64,000 nt of DNA, from the NCBI GenBank assembly GCA_025360045.1, contig JANYCY010000095.1, forward strand, positions 62,001 through 126,000, in the 5' to 3' direction. A program made the translations under genes and the position numbers. Source of the DNA: Janthinobacterium sp. GTDB taxonomy: Bacteria; Pseudomonadota; Gammaproteobacteria; Burkholderiales; Chitinibacteraceae. Positions within the stretch are counted from its first letter, which is position 1; the number at the start of each line of letters is the position of its first letter. Positions 45,087 through 54,733 of this stretch are shown here, in pieces. The notes under the pieces were generated by a model that saw nothing but the letters and a program-made list of their open reading frames with translations, ran no database searches and had not been told where the DNA came from.

Positions 45087-45917
45087 ATGAAATATATCTC
45101 CAGCATAATTACAGGGGTCTTGCTTATGACAAATACCGCTTATGCACAAACACCACCTCGCTTACGCACACCCTTTGTAGACAACTGGGGGCAAATACCA
45201 CCGGCGGTATTAGATAGACAAGCCAAGGAGTTTGCAGGCACTTACTTTTTAGAAGGCCCAGGGGAGCGCAAAGAAATTGCCTTCACTTTTGATGATGGCC
45301 CCAGCCTAGACACGCCTGCCCTGCTAGATTTACTCAAAAAAGAAAATGTAAAAGTCACTTTTTTTTGGCAAGGCAGCCAAATTGAGCAATTTCCAGAAAC
45401 GGTACGCCGAGCACTGGCAGAAGGCCACACACTAGCTAACCACAGCTATAACCACCCAGATTTAAGCAAGCTAGAAGACGATGGGGTGTGGTGGAAAGAT
45501 CAAGTCGAAAAAACCCAGCAAGCCTATCAAAAAATCGTGGGATTTCAGCCCAGCATGATGCGCCCACCCTATGGCTTTTTAAGCGATACACAAATTAAAA
45601 GCTTGCAGAGCAAGGGCATGAAAGCCATTTTATGGTCGGTAGATAGCGCCGACTGGTTTCATACCTATCAAAACAAAATGGATGAGCTAGCCAGCAACGC
45701 CATCGAAAACGTCATCAAGCAATATATCCACCCCGAAGCGATTGTATTGATGCACGACTCCGGTGGTCGAGGCCGTAAACCCACCATTATGGCCACCGCA
45801 CGTTTAATTCCTGAGCTAAGAAAGCAGGGTTATCAATTTACAACAGTAGATAAACTGCTCAATATTCCTGCCCAATTAACGGTCAGCACAAAAGCGCCAG
45901 CGCCCCCTGCCCAATAA
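45087..45917 (+). CDS. Secreted polysaccharide deacetylase (NodB/CE4-type)
   Basis: This 276-residue protein has a signal peptide (MKYISSIITGVLLMTNTAYA). The NodB domain has AFTFDDGPSLDTP (metal/catalytic Asp), HSYNHPDLSKL (metal His pair), RPPYGFLS, LWSVDSADW and VLMHDSGG. These are the five CE4 motifs, so a metal-dependent deacetylase of peptidoglycan, chitin-like or exopolysaccharide is likely. The frame opens nine codons earlier, but AAAGGA just before the ATG at 45087 and the signal peptide decide this start. Confidence 0.92.
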   Translation: MKYISSIITGVLLMTNTAYAQTPPRLRTPFVDNWGQIPPAVLDRQAKEFAGTYFLEGPGERKEIAFTFDDGPSLDTPALLDLLKKENVKVTFFWQGSQIEQFPETVRRALAEGHTLANHSYNHPDLSKLEDDGVWWKDQVEKTQQAYQKIVGFQPSMMRPPYGFLSDTQIKSLQSKGMKAILWSVDSADWFHTYQNKMDELASNAIENVIKQYIHPEAIVLMHDSGGRGRKPTIMATARLIPELRKQGYQFTTVDKLLNIPAQLTVSTKAPAPPAQ

Positions 45918-45964
45918 GCATGAAATGGCATGGCTTGCCACGCAATGACAAGCATTGAATCACC

Positions 45965-46030
45965 GTAGGGCGGGTGCAACCCGCCGTTTTTCGTATTTCA
46001 GCAAAGCTAGGCGGCTTGCACCTGCCCTAC
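45965..46030. repeat. REP-like palindromic repeat
   Basis: GTAGGGCGGGTGCAACCCGCC at the left and GGCGGCTTGCACCTGCCCTAC at the right are inverted copies with two differences. Confidence 0.9.
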
Positions 46031-46084
46031 AAAAGACATTTCGCTTAAATTGATAGGATCAATACCCCACCGAGCCAGCTCACC

Positions 46085-46450
46085 ATGAATATTGAAGCCA
46101 CAAAAAACTATTGCCTATCCTTTGCAGGGGTAAGCGAAAAGGAATTTGCTGCCCCTGCAAATATTCTGGTTTTTTATGTTGGCGATAAGCAATTCGCCTA
46201 TTTTAAAACCAGCAAGCCCGAGCAATGGCGCTTTAGCATCCGTGTGGCGGCAGAGCGTTTTCTAGAATTAACCGATCAAGCGGGCATTAAACCTGCCCGC
46301 TATATGCAGCGCTTTCACTGGATCAGTATTATTGATATTGAATTACACGAAACAGGTCTAATTAAAACGCTTATTGATGGCTCATATCAAAAGGCATTGA
46401 GTAGCTTAAGTAAAAAAGCTCAGCTCACCATCACTCAGCCTAAATCATGA
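46085..46450 (+). CDS. MmcQ/YjbR-family protein
   Basis: This 121-residue protein has the YjbR pattern: NIEATKNYCLSFAGVSEKEFAAPANILVFYVGDKQFAYF at the start, then KPEQWRFSIRV, GIKPARYMQRFHWI and a C-terminal SYQKALSSLSKK. The family has a double-wing fold similar to DNA-binding proteins; its role is not established. The stop lies in a perfect palindrome shared with the convergent gap. Confidence 0.85.
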   Translation: MNIEATKNYCLSFAGVSEKEFAAPANILVFYVGDKQFAYFKTSKPEQWRFSIRVAAERFLELTDQAGIKPARYMQRFHWISIIDIELHETGLIKTLIDGSYQKALSSLSKKAQLTITQPKS

Positions 46451-46461
46451 TTTAGGCTGAG
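46434..46461. terminator. Palindromic hairpin at the end of the YjbR-like gene
   Basis: CTCAGCCTAAATC and GATTTAGGCTGAG are perfect 13-bp arms with only AT between them. They include the stop codon. There is no T-run, so a terminator role is plausible but unproven. Confidence 0.55.
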
Positions 46462-46540
46462 TGAAACTCAATGATTGATGTTTCTTTCCCCGCTCAAACA
46501 GCCATGTGCTCGCCTTCACTGAGTCTTCCAATTAACCATT

Positions 46541-47737
46541 TCAATGTACCTTTTTCATATCAGGCAAGAGCACTGCAATCATCCCTCCGAGCGGTAAAAA
46601 CGCCGTAATATGGTAAACGCTGGCAATCCCATATTGATCTGCAAAGCTGCCTATCACCGCAGCGCCTATCCCCGCCACGCCAAAAGCCAGTCCAAAGAAT
46701 AAGCCAGATACCATGCCCACCTTTCCCGGCAGCAACTCTTGAGCCAACACTAAAATGGCCGAAAACGCGGATGACATCACCACGCCAATAATAAAACTCA
46801 GCGCTATCGTGCCGTTTAAATCCATATAGGGCAGTGCCAGCGAAAACGGTGCCGAGCCTAAAATAGAAAACCAAATCACCCGTTTACGGCCAATCCGATC
46901 GCCAATGGGCCCGCCCAAAATCGTCCCCAAGGCCACACCAAATAAGAAGATAAACAACATCAACTGCGCCGCTTGCGCGCTCAAGGCAAAGCGCTCGATC
47001 AGATAAAATGTGTAATAGCTATGAAAGCTGGACATATAAATATACTTGGTAAACACCAAGGCAATCAGCACCGCCATCGCGTAGAGCGTCTGGCGCTGCG
47101 GCAAGGGCTGAATCGCAAGATGCGCTTTACTGCCGGCATTTTTTTGCTGACGCGCCTTCCAGATGCTGATCTGCCAGAGCACCGCCATCGCCAAAAGGGC
47201 TGCAGGCGAAAACCAAGCCAAACTGCCTTGGCCCAGCGGAATCACAATCAAAGCCGCCAGCAAAGGCCCGCAAGCACTGCCCGCGTTGCCCCCTACCTGA
47301 AAAATAGACTGCGCCAAACCATGCTTGCCGCCCGAAGCCAGCCTTGCTACGCGGGAAGATTCGGGATGAAAAATCGCCGAGCCGGTGCCAGTCAGCCCTG
47401 CCGCCAATAACAACAAACCAAAGGTAGCCGCTTGCGAGAGCAATAACAGCCCACACATTGAAAACCCCATGCCCACCACCAGCGCATATTTCTGCGGATG
47501 CTTATCGGTAAAGCTGCCCACCAGCGGCTGCAAAATCGACGCGGTAATTTGGTAGGTGAGTGTGAGCAAACCAATCTGGGTAAAACTCAGGTGATAGCTG
47601 CCTTTTAGCAGCGGATACAACGCCAGAATTAAGGATTGCAACATATCATTTAAAAAGTGCGCGCTACTGATTGCCGCCAATACGCGATAGCGCGTGGCTT
47701 CGATCGCGGGCTTGATCTCCATCATTGCCGTGGTCAT
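46541..47737 (-). CDS. MFS exporter, fosmidomycin-resistance (Fsr) type
   Basis: This protein of about 398 residues has around 12 transmembrane helices. Characteristic motifs are SSAHFLNDMLQSLILALYPLLKGSYHLSF, FTDKHPQKYAL and GTGSAIFHPESSRVARLASGGKHGLAQSIFQVGGN, then GGPIGDRIGRKRVIW. The HPESSRVAR/GLAQSIFQVGGN combination is typical of Fsr-type exporters. The start at 47737 (MTTAMMEIKP) has AAAGG eight bases upstream; the frame opens 14 codons earlier. An AraC-type regulator is divergent 92 bases away, so it probably controls this gene. Confidence 0.92.
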   Translation of the reverse strand: MTTAMMEIKPAIEATRYRVLAAISSAHFLNDMLQSLILALYPLLKGSYHLSFTQIGLLTLTYQITASILQPLVGSFTDKHPQKYALVVGMGFSMCGLLLLSQAATFGLLLLAAGLTGTGSAIFHPESSRVARLASGGKHGLAQSIFQVGGNAGSACGPLLAALIVIPLGQGSLAWFSPAALLAMAVLWQISIWKARQQKNAGSKAHLAIQPLPQRQTLYAMAVLIALVFTKYIYMSSFHSYYTFYLIERFALSAQAAQLMLFIFLFGVALGTILGGPIGDRIGRKRVIWFSILGSAPFSLALPYMDLNGTIALSFIIGVVMSSAFSAILVLAQELLPGKVGMVSGLFFGLAFGVAGIGAAVIGSFADQYGIASVYHITAFLPLGGMIAVLLPDMKKVH

Positions 47738-47829
47738 GACGTTTACCTTTGTTGTTTTATGGAAGCATGTTAAGGTCATTAATCACGCCTGTCTTACGCA
47801 GATAAGGCGATAACTATTGCAAAAGCGAC

Positions 47830-48597
47830 ATGACAGCAACAATTCAAAACTTAGGCCCACCCCGCGAGCTGGGCAATGCATTATTGATCGGTAAATCGGG
47901 CGAGCGCGAATCAGGCAGCAGCACGATCCGCCATCAGCACGAAGTGGCGCAACTGCTCTACGGCATCAGCGGCGTAATGCGCGTGATTACGCCTTACGGA
48001 CAATGGATAGTGCCGCCCAACCGAGGCATCTGGCTGCCTGCCGGTGTGTGGCATGAAGTGCATATGCTGGCTTTTGTAGAAATGCGCACGGTGTATATCC
48101 ACCCCGATGCCCTGCCCAATCTACCCTGCTGCGTATTGGCCATCACCCCACTGCTACGCGAGCTGATTCTAGCTGCCATCAATTTCGACCAAGCTTATCC
48201 AAGCGATAGCCGTGAAGGGCGGATTATCCGGCTACTGCTCGACGAAATCATCAGCATCCCCACCCTGCCTATGGTGCTGCCCATGCCGAAAGACAACGCC
48301 CTGCGCCAGATTTGCGACGAGCTACTCACTGCGCCCGACGATATTCGTAGCAGCAGTGATTGGGCGCTAAAAATGGGCGTAGATGCCAGAACACTGCAAC
48401 GCCGCTTTAATAAAAACACCGGCATGACTTTTGGCGAATGGCGGCGGCAAGCACGCTTATTAAAAGCACTAGAACGCCTAGCCAGCGGTGAGCGGGTGAT
48501 TGATATCGCCCTTGATTCCGGCTACGCCAGCCCCAGCGCTTTTACCGCCATGTTTAAACGCCAGTTTGGCGTGGCACCGAGTGAGTTTTTTAAGTAA
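47830..48597 (+). CDS. AraC-family regulator, divergent from the Fsr-type exporter
   Basis: This 255-residue protein has an N-terminal cupin-like domain (HQHEVAQLLYGISGVMRVITPYGQWIVPPNRGIWLPAGVWHEV) and a C-terminal double helix-turn-helix (about 165-255). The latter has DWALKMGVDARTLQRRFNKNTGMTFGEWRRQARLLKALERL and IALDSGYASPSAFTAMFKRQFGVAPSEFF. Effector unknown. Its position next to the exporter supports local regulation. Confidence 0.93.
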   Translation: MTATIQNLGPPRELGNALLIGKSGERESGSSTIRHQHEVAQLLYGISGVMRVITPYGQWIVPPNRGIWLPAGVWHEVHMLAFVEMRTVYIHPDALPNLPCCVLAITPLLRELILAAINFDQAYPSDSREGRIIRLLLDEIISIPTLPMVLPMPKDNALRQICDELLTAPDDIRSSSDWALKMGVDARTLQRRFNKNTGMTFGEWRRQARLLKALERLASGERVIDIALDSGYASPSAFTAMFKRQFGVAPSEFFK

Positions 48598-48638
48598 GAA
48601 TTTGCTTCTTATAAACGCCCCCTCCCCGAAACGTCGTC

Positions 48639-48662
48639 ATTCCCGCGTGCCTTTGGCGGGAA
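48639..48662. repeat. dRS3-like inverted repeat
   Basis: ATTCCCGCG...GGCGGGAAT has the ATTCCC/GGGAAT ends of dRS3-type repeats known from Neisseria. Only this copy was seen in the window. Confidence 0.6.
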
Positions 48663-48832
48663 TCCAGCGGCATGACTGGATCCCCGATAAAAACACACAG
48701 AAGCCCCTCAATCTCAGCATTACACTTGCATAAATTGCCAATATGTACGATTAAATGAGAGGCAATTTGTGACTAAACGCAAAACATCAACCCTCGTATA
48801 GTGATGTAATTCGATCAACTAGCGAGGGCATC

Positions 48833-49090
48833 ATGCAAATCACTCAACTTAAAACCGCTGAAGTATTTTCTATTCGAGCTGCCAAATCATGGATTCATTG
48901 TGCAGCAGGCCAACTCTGGCTAAGCCACGATGGCCACGATGTGATTTTAGAGCGTGGGCAAAAATGGCAGATCGATGATATCGATTTAGCGGTTATTCAG
49001 GCGTTAGAAAATAGCCGTTTTGTTGTAGCAAGCAATGAGTTGCTATCTGAACCAAACACTGCGGAAGTAATGACTTTCGCAGGCATTTAA
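48833..49090 (+). CDS. DUF2917-like small protein
   Basis: This 85-residue protein has AKSWIHCAAGQLWLSHDGHDVILERGQKWQI (about 17-47), the DUF2917 pattern. GCGAGGGCATC precedes the ATG. The family has no established role that I know; it looks like a short cupin-like beta fold. Confidence 0.75.
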   Translation: MQITQLKTAEVFSIRAAKSWIHCAAGQLWLSHDGHDVILERGQKWQIDDIDLAVIQALENSRFVVASNELLSEPNTAEVMTFAGI

Positions 49091-49163
49091 ATCAAAGCGA
49101 AGTGGCTGTGCGCATTATTGTATATGCCCATTTGTATTGGCCAGTGGCAGCCCTTTTGCGCGC

Positions 49164-51284
49164 TTAATTGACCAAAGTAGAAGACTGTAACTTGCCTAAT
49201 TCATTTTGTGTGGATTGGCGTAATTGGCTTAGTTTTATTAATGCATCTTGCTCTGGATTCACCTCCAGAGCGGCCCAATATTGCCCCAGAGTTTCTGCAC
49301 CAATTTGTAGGGCTATCCCTTTGGCACTATGCGCATAGCGCAGCGCCTCTATACTTTCTTGCTGTTCAAGCGCTACTTTATATAGCTCTTCTAATTCGGC
49401 GATGCGTTTTAAGCCTTTTTGGCTCAGCGCTAAATATCGATTTAATGAAAATCCAAGGGAATTCATCGCCAAATGATGATCAAGCAACACATGTGTTGAA
49501 CTAAGAATGGCTTCATAACGCTTGCTCAATAGCCGAATTAATTCATCAATCTTAAAAGGCTTCCTTAAATGGCCGCTAAAAGCGCTAAAGCCATCTGCCT
49601 GCTGTAGCTCATCTAAAGGACTGGCCGAAACTAAATAAATGGGTTTCTTCCATTTTTGCTCACGCAAAATACCAGCAGCAGTCATGCCATCCATTTCTGG
49701 CATTTGGTAATCCATAATAATGCTGTCTATTTCAGGATGCTGGCTCACTTGTAAAATGGCTTCAAGACCATTAGCGGCTTGCAAGGCATGCGCGCCAAAG
49801 TCCTGCAAAATACCGCAAATCATTTCTCGGTTAATGACCTCATCCTCAACCACTAGAATCGTATGCCCACTTAATGATTGCTGCTGTGGTTGGAAAATCC
49901 GTACTGGCGCAACAGAATTAAAAGCAATTTGAGCCTCTATCGAAACAATAAACTCGCTACCTTTGCCCTCTTCACTATTAAAAGTAATATCACCTTGCAT
50001 TAGCCGAGCATAATCACGGCTCAGTGATAGACCTAGGCCCGTACCCCCCGCTAATTGGCCAGCTTGGCTTTGCTCAAAAGGGGAAAAAATACGCGGATGA
50101 TCTTCTTTTCTAATACCACAACCACTATCTGCCACCACAGCATATAAGCGATAGCAATGCGTGCAGACTTCACCATACAACGTTAAAGTAATTGCACCAT
50201 ATTGAGTAAACTTCAGGCTATTGCCTAATAAATTAATCAATATTTGCCGAAGTTTTCCTGCATCCACACTTAAATTAACAGGTAAATCTGCGGCCAAATT
50301 TACATTAAATTCGATGCCCTTTTCCTTAGCCATCATGCTAAACATGGTTTCTAATTCAATTTTGAGCTGATTTAAATGTATGGTTTCTATAATAAGTAAT
50401 ATTTTATTATGTTCGGACTTCGACAAATCCAGCACATTATTAAGTAGGCTTAATAAATGAGTACCACTATTGGCAATATATCCAATTTCACGCTTTTGCT
50501 CTGCGGCTAGATCTTTATTACGCAATAAACGATCGGCATAGCCCAGAATAGAGGTAAGGGGTGTGCGAATTTCATGGCTAATATGCGCCAAAAAACGACT
50601 TTTAGTGGCATTGGCAAATTCTGCCTGCTGCCTTGCCTCTAATAAGGTTTCTGCCAACTCAGCCAATTTTTTACGATTTTGTTCTGATTTCCATAATGCA
50701 TAAACACCTAGCGAAGCAAATAGAATCAGTATTAATATTTGTGTCGTCGCCAATAAAATTCGCAGCTCGCCCCAATGGCTAATATTTTTTCGGTATTCCT
50801 CGATCGCCTGCGCATCTAGAGTGCGTGCTTCTTGAATTAAATCATTGACCGCATCTTGCTGTAAGCCTGTTTCATGCTGAAAATCTGACCATTCTTGCTG
50901 AGATAAAAACCCATCACTTAATTTATTTTCGCTGCCATGAATATAGCTAATTAAAGGCTTGAGCAGCTTTAATTGTAGTTTTCGATCTTGGAATAAGGCT
51001 GAGGCTTCTATTTCATTTTTAGAAAAGCTATCGATTCGGCTAAAATAAATATCAAATCGTAAGCTAATCTTATCTAGCTGATCGGGTTTACCATTTTCTA
51101 CAGCTTCTCTTAGGCGATTGTATTCATTGCTTAGCTGAAAAAACTGCCAAAGTTGGTTATCCATGCCAAATTGATTGGCCCGATCTAGCTCTCTTTTTTG
51201 TTCTAATTCAAAATGCACAATCAGGCTAAAATTCATCAACAAGATAATACACATTGCACTTAAAATAAGCCTAAAACGAGTCAT
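49164..51284 (-). CDS. Hybrid sensor histidine kinase with receiver and Hpt-like domain
   Basis: This 706-residue protein has helices at about 8-26 and 175-196 around a helical periplasmic sensor of some 150 residues. A HisKA domain has HISHEIRTPLTSILGYADRL (His237). A HATPase domain has NLLGNSLKFT, VADSGCGI and GTGLGLSLSRDYA. A receiver has VVEDEVINREM and IIMDYQMPEMDG (Asp525), and a Hpt-like tail has YAHSAKGIALQIGAETL (His652). It can support an internal phosphorelay. No output regulator is adjacent. The start ATG lies two bases after the stop of the sulfite-oxidase-fold-like gene, so the two are translationally coupled. Confidence 0.93.
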   Translation of the reverse strand: MTRFRLILSAMCIILLMNFSLIVHFELEQKRELDRANQFGMDNQLWQFFQLSNEYNRLREAVENGKPDQLDKISLRFDIYFSRIDSFSKNEIEASALFQDRKLQLKLLKPLISYIHGSENKLSDGFLSQQEWSDFQHETGLQQDAVNDLIQEARTLDAQAIEEYRKNISHWGELRILLATTQILILILFASLGVYALWKSEQNRKKLAELAETLLEARQQAEFANATKSRFLAHISHEIRTPLTSILGYADRLLRNKDLAAEQKREIGYIANSGTHLLSLLNNVLDLSKSEHNKILLIIETIHLNQLKIELETMFSMMAKEKGIEFNVNLAADLPVNLSVDAGKLRQILINLLGNSLKFTQYGAITLTLYGEVCTHCYRLYAVVADSGCGIRKEDHPRIFSPFEQSQAGQLAGGTGLGLSLSRDYARLMQGDITFNSEEGKGSEFIVSIEAQIAFNSVAPVRIFQPQQQSLSGHTILVVEDEVINREMICGILQDFGAHALQAANGLEAILQVSQHPEIDSIIMDYQMPEMDGMTAAGILREQKWKKPIYLVSASPLDELQQADGFSAFSGHLRKPFKIDELIRLLSKRYEAILSSTHVLLDHHLAMNSLGFSLNRYLALSQKGLKRIAELEELYKVALEQQESIEALRYAHSAKGIALQIGAETLGQYWAALEVNPEQDALIKLSQLRQSTQNELGKLQSSTLVN

Positions 51285-51286
51285 TG

Positions 51287-51763
51287 TTATTCAGCCCTAA
51301 TGCTGTTTAACTGCCAACTACTGCGGCGGAAATATTCAGGTTTTAATAACTCAGGATGCTGGTGAAAGGGATACATTAAAAACAATGGCCCCTTATCACG
51401 CACTGTCATTATTTTGCCATTACGCTTGCGCGCCAAAATGACATCGTATTTAAATGCATCGCTCACAGGAAATCTAATTGTATAGTCATTTAAGGCGGTT
51501 AATTTAATTTCCCCATCCTTAATTCCTGCGAGATTTAATATATCACGCAGCAACGGCCCTTCAAATGTTTGCGGCATTTGATACCAAGGCGTCTGCACCG
51601 TCATGCTGATTTGCGGTATTTGGGCAAAAAGCTCATCGTCCAATTGAATTTCAGGAACCGCCGCAGCCCGACTACTCACGCTAAGAATAATTCGATGGTT
51701 CTTTGCAGCAACTGAATTGGCTCCAAACACAAGGCATAAACCCAAAAAAACGATGCGAAACAT
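51287..51763 (-). CDS. Small periplasmic sulfite-oxidase-fold-like protein, partner of hybrid kinase
   Basis: This 158-residue protein has a signal peptide (MFRIVFLGLCLVFGANSVAA). It is a paralogue of the protein at 28846-29334: both share TPW-x3-P-x2-F-x-GPLLRD-x-L, ALNDY, A-x-K-x-NG, KGPLF-x2-YP and a final RSxWQ. The mature part has no cysteine. The layout resembles the molybdopterin-binding part of sulfite-oxidase-type proteins, but no metal ligand Cys is present. It is the first gene of a two-gene unit with the hybrid kinase. Acting as the periplasmic ligand-binding partner of that kinase is inference. Confidence 0.72.
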   Translation of the reverse strand: MFRIVFLGLCLVFGANSVAAKNHRIILSVSSRAAAVPEIQLDDELFAQIPQISMTVQTPWYQMPQTFEGPLLRDILNLAGIKDGEIKLTALNDYTIRFPVSDAFKYDVILARKRNGKIMTVRDKGPLFLMYPFHQHPELLKPEYFRRSSWQLNSIRAE

Positions 51764-51990
51764 TACAAACTCCTAACCACTCAAACACAGAGTCATTGTA
51801 ATGTAAAAAGCAATGCAATGTAATTGCAATAGCGCATTTTACAATTAACTGCCATTTAGCGATTTATCATAAAATAATATGCAATAAAAAAGACAACACC
51901 CAAAGATGTTGCCTTTTAAAAACATAAATTAATCTAATAAATCAAGCATTTGGCCATTTAAATTCTCACTACAACCCCGTTCAATAAGTC

Positions 51991-53115
51991 CTATTTCTTA
52001 CCCAAATAAGCATCTAGTACGGCACGGCCTATCGAGGGGTCATCGGTAAAGAAACCATCAATACCCGCTTGCAGAAAAATCGTTAGCTCAGCCGCCAAAT
52101 CACCGCGTTCGGTTAATGATTTCACATCGCCTTTGCGCAAATTAGCAGGCAAAAATGGGTTTTCTGGGCGAAATGTATACGGGTGCAAAACTAAATTAAC
52201 TGCATGCGCATCTTTTACCAAGCTAGTTGGCACGCCCAGATTATTATTTGCATCTCGTGGAATAATCATTTCTTTAGACGGGCCAATTCCATTGGCGTAA
52301 GTTGCGACTTCTTTTAGCCCCGCTGCTGTCGCAATATCGGCATAGCTGCGTTTATCCCCTGCTAAGCGAAAATCCTCTGGCTGGCCCGTACCCGATAAAA
52401 GTTGAACAATCGGTAAATCAGTTAAAGTGCGGATTTCTTTAAGATTAGCCACTTCAAAAGATTGAATAAAGACTGGTGCAGTTTTGCCCTTATAGCCATT
52501 GGCGTGCAAGGCATCAACAAGGCGTTTTTCAAGCGGCAGATTAATTGATTTAAAATAACTAGGATGTTTGGTTTCTGGATAAATACCAATGGTGCGGCCT
52601 GTTTCTTTGGTCTTAGCTTTCGCCAGATCCATCACTTCTTGAAAAGTAGGAATCTCAAATTGCCCATCGTATTTAGCATTTTCAGGGCGATTAGCCGGAA
52701 TACGCTCTTTAGCCCGCAGCGTTTTTAGCTCGGCCAAAGTAAAGTCTTCGGTAAACCAGCCTGTAATACTCACGCCGTCGATCATTTTGGTCGCTTTGCG
52801 GCTAGCAAATTCAGCCTTATCCGCCACATTGGTCGTGCCAGAGATTTCATTCTCGTGCCGCGCCACCAAGACGCCATCTTTGGTGCTCACCAGATCAGGC
52901 TCAATCACATCAGCGCCAATCTCAATCGCTTTGGTATAGCCCGCAATCGTATGCTCCGGCCGCAAAGCCGACGCCCCGCGATGGCCAATCACCAATTTGG
53001 CAGGCAGTGGGGTTGCTACAGCTTGGGCAATCACCGTCTCGGCATCATCGCCGCCACATGCAGTAAGGCTCAGCGCGGTGATCAGCAGAGCAGAGGTTAA
53101 TTTAATCAGCGACAT
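51991..53115 (-). CDS. Glycerophosphodiester phosphodiesterase lipoprotein
   Basis: This protein of about 374 residues has a lipoprotein signal ending LTAC (Cys about 20). The GDPD barrel begins VIGHRGASALRPEHTIAGYTKAIEIGADVIEPDLVSTKDGVLVARHENE, with the catalytic His pair and Glu/Asp metal ligands. C-terminal GIDGFFTDDP is also typical. It hydrolyses glycerophosphodiesters in the periplasm. The frame opens 20 codons earlier, but MSLIKLTSALLITALSLTAC at 53115 fits a lipoprotein start, without a strong ribosome-binding site. Confidence 0.92.
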   Translation of the reverse strand: MSLIKLTSALLITALSLTACGGDDAETVIAQAVATPLPAKLVIGHRGASALRPEHTIAGYTKAIEIGADVIEPDLVSTKDGVLVARHENEISGTTNVADKAEFASRKATKMIDGVSITGWFTEDFTLAELKTLRAKERIPANRPENAKYDGQFEIPTFQEVMDLAKAKTKETGRTIGIYPETKHPSYFKSINLPLEKRLVDALHANGYKGKTAPVFIQSFEVANLKEIRTLTDLPIVQLLSGTGQPEDFRLAGDKRSYADIATAAGLKEVATYANGIGPSKEMIIPRDANNNLGVPTSLVKDAHAVNLVLHPYTFRPENPFLPANLRKGDVKSLTERGDLAAELTIFLQAGIDGFFTDDPSIGRAVLDAYLGKK

Positions 53116-53198
53116 AGGATCAGCAATTAGAAATGGAAGATAAGCTAATCTAAGCGAGTGCTGTGACATCATCATGAAAAAAAATGAGCGTAGAGATT

Positions 53199-53228
53199 AA
53201 AAAGCCTCACCCAAGGGTGAGGCTTTTT
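53199..53228. terminator. Bidirectional intrinsic terminator after gltS
   Basis: AAAAAGCCTCACCC and GGGTGAGGCTTTTT are perfect 14-base arms around two bases. It carries a T-run on both strands and lies 21 bases after the gltS stop. Confidence 0.88.
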
Positions 53229-53249
53229 CGCTTGTTTAAATAGACTTAA

Positions 53250-54452
53250 TCAGCCATAAATTGGCAGTAATAAAAATAGCTTAATCAAGATCGCATTGGC
53301 AATATCAATAAAAAATGCGCCAACCATAGGGACGACCAAGAAAGCGATGTGCGAGGGGCCAAAGCGTTCGGTTACGGCTTGCATATTAGCGATGGCGGTA
53401 GGGGTTGCGCCCAGGCCAAAGCCGCAGTTACCGGCCGCTAAAACCACGGCATCGTAGTTTTTTCCCATCACGCGGAAAGTCACAAAGATGGCAAAGAGCG
53501 CCATCACAATGGCTTGCACAGCGAGGATACCCAACATAGGCAGGGCTAAGGAGCCTAATTCCCACAGGCGCAAAGTCATTAAGGCGATGGCTAAAAATAG
53601 CGATAGGCTTACATTGCCTAATACCGATACACCCCGATCAAAGACTTGGTAAATACCCAAGGCAGATAAGCCATTTCTCAATACCACGCCAATAAATAAC
53701 ACACACACAAAGCCCGGTAATTCAAAGGCTGTACCTTTTAGCAGCGTCGCTAATGCCGATCCCGCCATCAGGCTCACCGCAATCAGCGCCAGTGTTTCAA
53801 TAAAGACTTGCGGGGTAATCAGGCGCACAGCGTGTGGCTGCTCAAAAGGCGTAGGGCTATCGTCGCTATTATGCTCAGAGCCAGGGATTTGTACTTTCTT
53901 CACCAAGTAGCGTGCAACGGGGCCGCCAATTAAGCCCCCCATCACCAAACCAAAGGTGGCACAAGCCATGGCGACCTCGGTGGCGGATGCTAAGCCATAT
54001 TTCTCGCCAAACACCGTGCTCCACGCAGCGCCCGTACCGTGACCGCCCGACATGGTGATGGATCCACCCAAGAGGCCAAGCAGGGGGCTGATGCCCATAG
54101 CGCTGGCGGCGGCAATCCCGACGATGTTTTGCATGATCAGCATGGAAACCACCACGCCGGTAAAGATCACAAGGGTGCGGCCGCCCTTTTTCAGGCTGGC
54201 AAGATCTGCATTCAGGCCGATACTGGCAAAGAATGCCAGCATCAATGGTGTTTGCATGCCGGTATCAAACTTTACTTCAGCCCCAAAACTCAGCCGTCCG
54301 AGCAAGAGTAAAACAGCCACTAATAAGCCGCCAACCACAGGCTCAGGAATACTGTAATTACGCAGCGGCGGCGACCATTCAACAATTTTGCGCCCCAGCA
54401 ATAAAACCAGCGAGGCGGCGACCAAGGTGCCATAAAAATCGAGTTGAAGCAT
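53250..54452 (-). CDS. gltS: Sodium/glutamate symporter GltS
   Basis: This 400-residue membrane protein begins MLQLDFYGTLVAASLVLLLGRKI, then YSIPEPVVGGLLVA and the repeated GGHGTGAAWS signature with a related GNCGFGLGATPTAIANMQ in the second half. GltS imports glutamate with Na+. An ATG at 54458 exists but lies directly on AAGG; the ATG at 54452 has AAGGA at normal distance. It ends in a strong terminator and seems to be monocistronic. Confidence 0.95.
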   Translation of the reverse strand: MLQLDFYGTLVAASLVLLLGRKIVEWSPPLRNYSIPEPVVGGLLVAVLLLLGRLSFGAEVKFDTGMQTPLMLAFFASIGLNADLASLKKGGRTLVIFTGVVVSMLIMQNIVGIAAASAMGISPLLGLLGGSITMSGGHGTGAAWSTVFGEKYGLASATEVAMACATFGLVMGGLIGGPVARYLVKKVQIPGSEHNSDDSPTPFEQPHAVRLITPQVFIETLALIAVSLMAGSALATLLKGTAFELPGFVCVLFIGVVLRNGLSALGIYQVFDRGVSVLGNVSLSLFLAIALMTLRLWELGSLALPMLGILAVQAIVMALFAIFVTFRVMGKNYDAVVLAAGNCGFGLGATPTAIANMQAVTERFGPSHIAFLVVPMVGAFFIDIANAILIKLFLLLPIYG

Positions 54453-54733
54453 ATTCATCCTTATTGTCTTTAAATTAATGACATTCCGATATTACATAAG
54501 AATAAGTAGCCACTTTATTCAGCTCGTGATTAAACAAGCCATTTCTATTAAAAACAAGCGAGGAAAACCCGACTCAAATCCTGCAATTCGTCATAAAGGT
54601 AAAAATAACTAAGAACAAATAGAAACTTGATTCATTTTATGCCATCAAAATGATGGCCATGGTTTAAATTATTCCAAATAAATAATCAACCGGAATTAAA
54701 CTCGCATCTAATTCCCCTGCCTAACTCTAGGAA

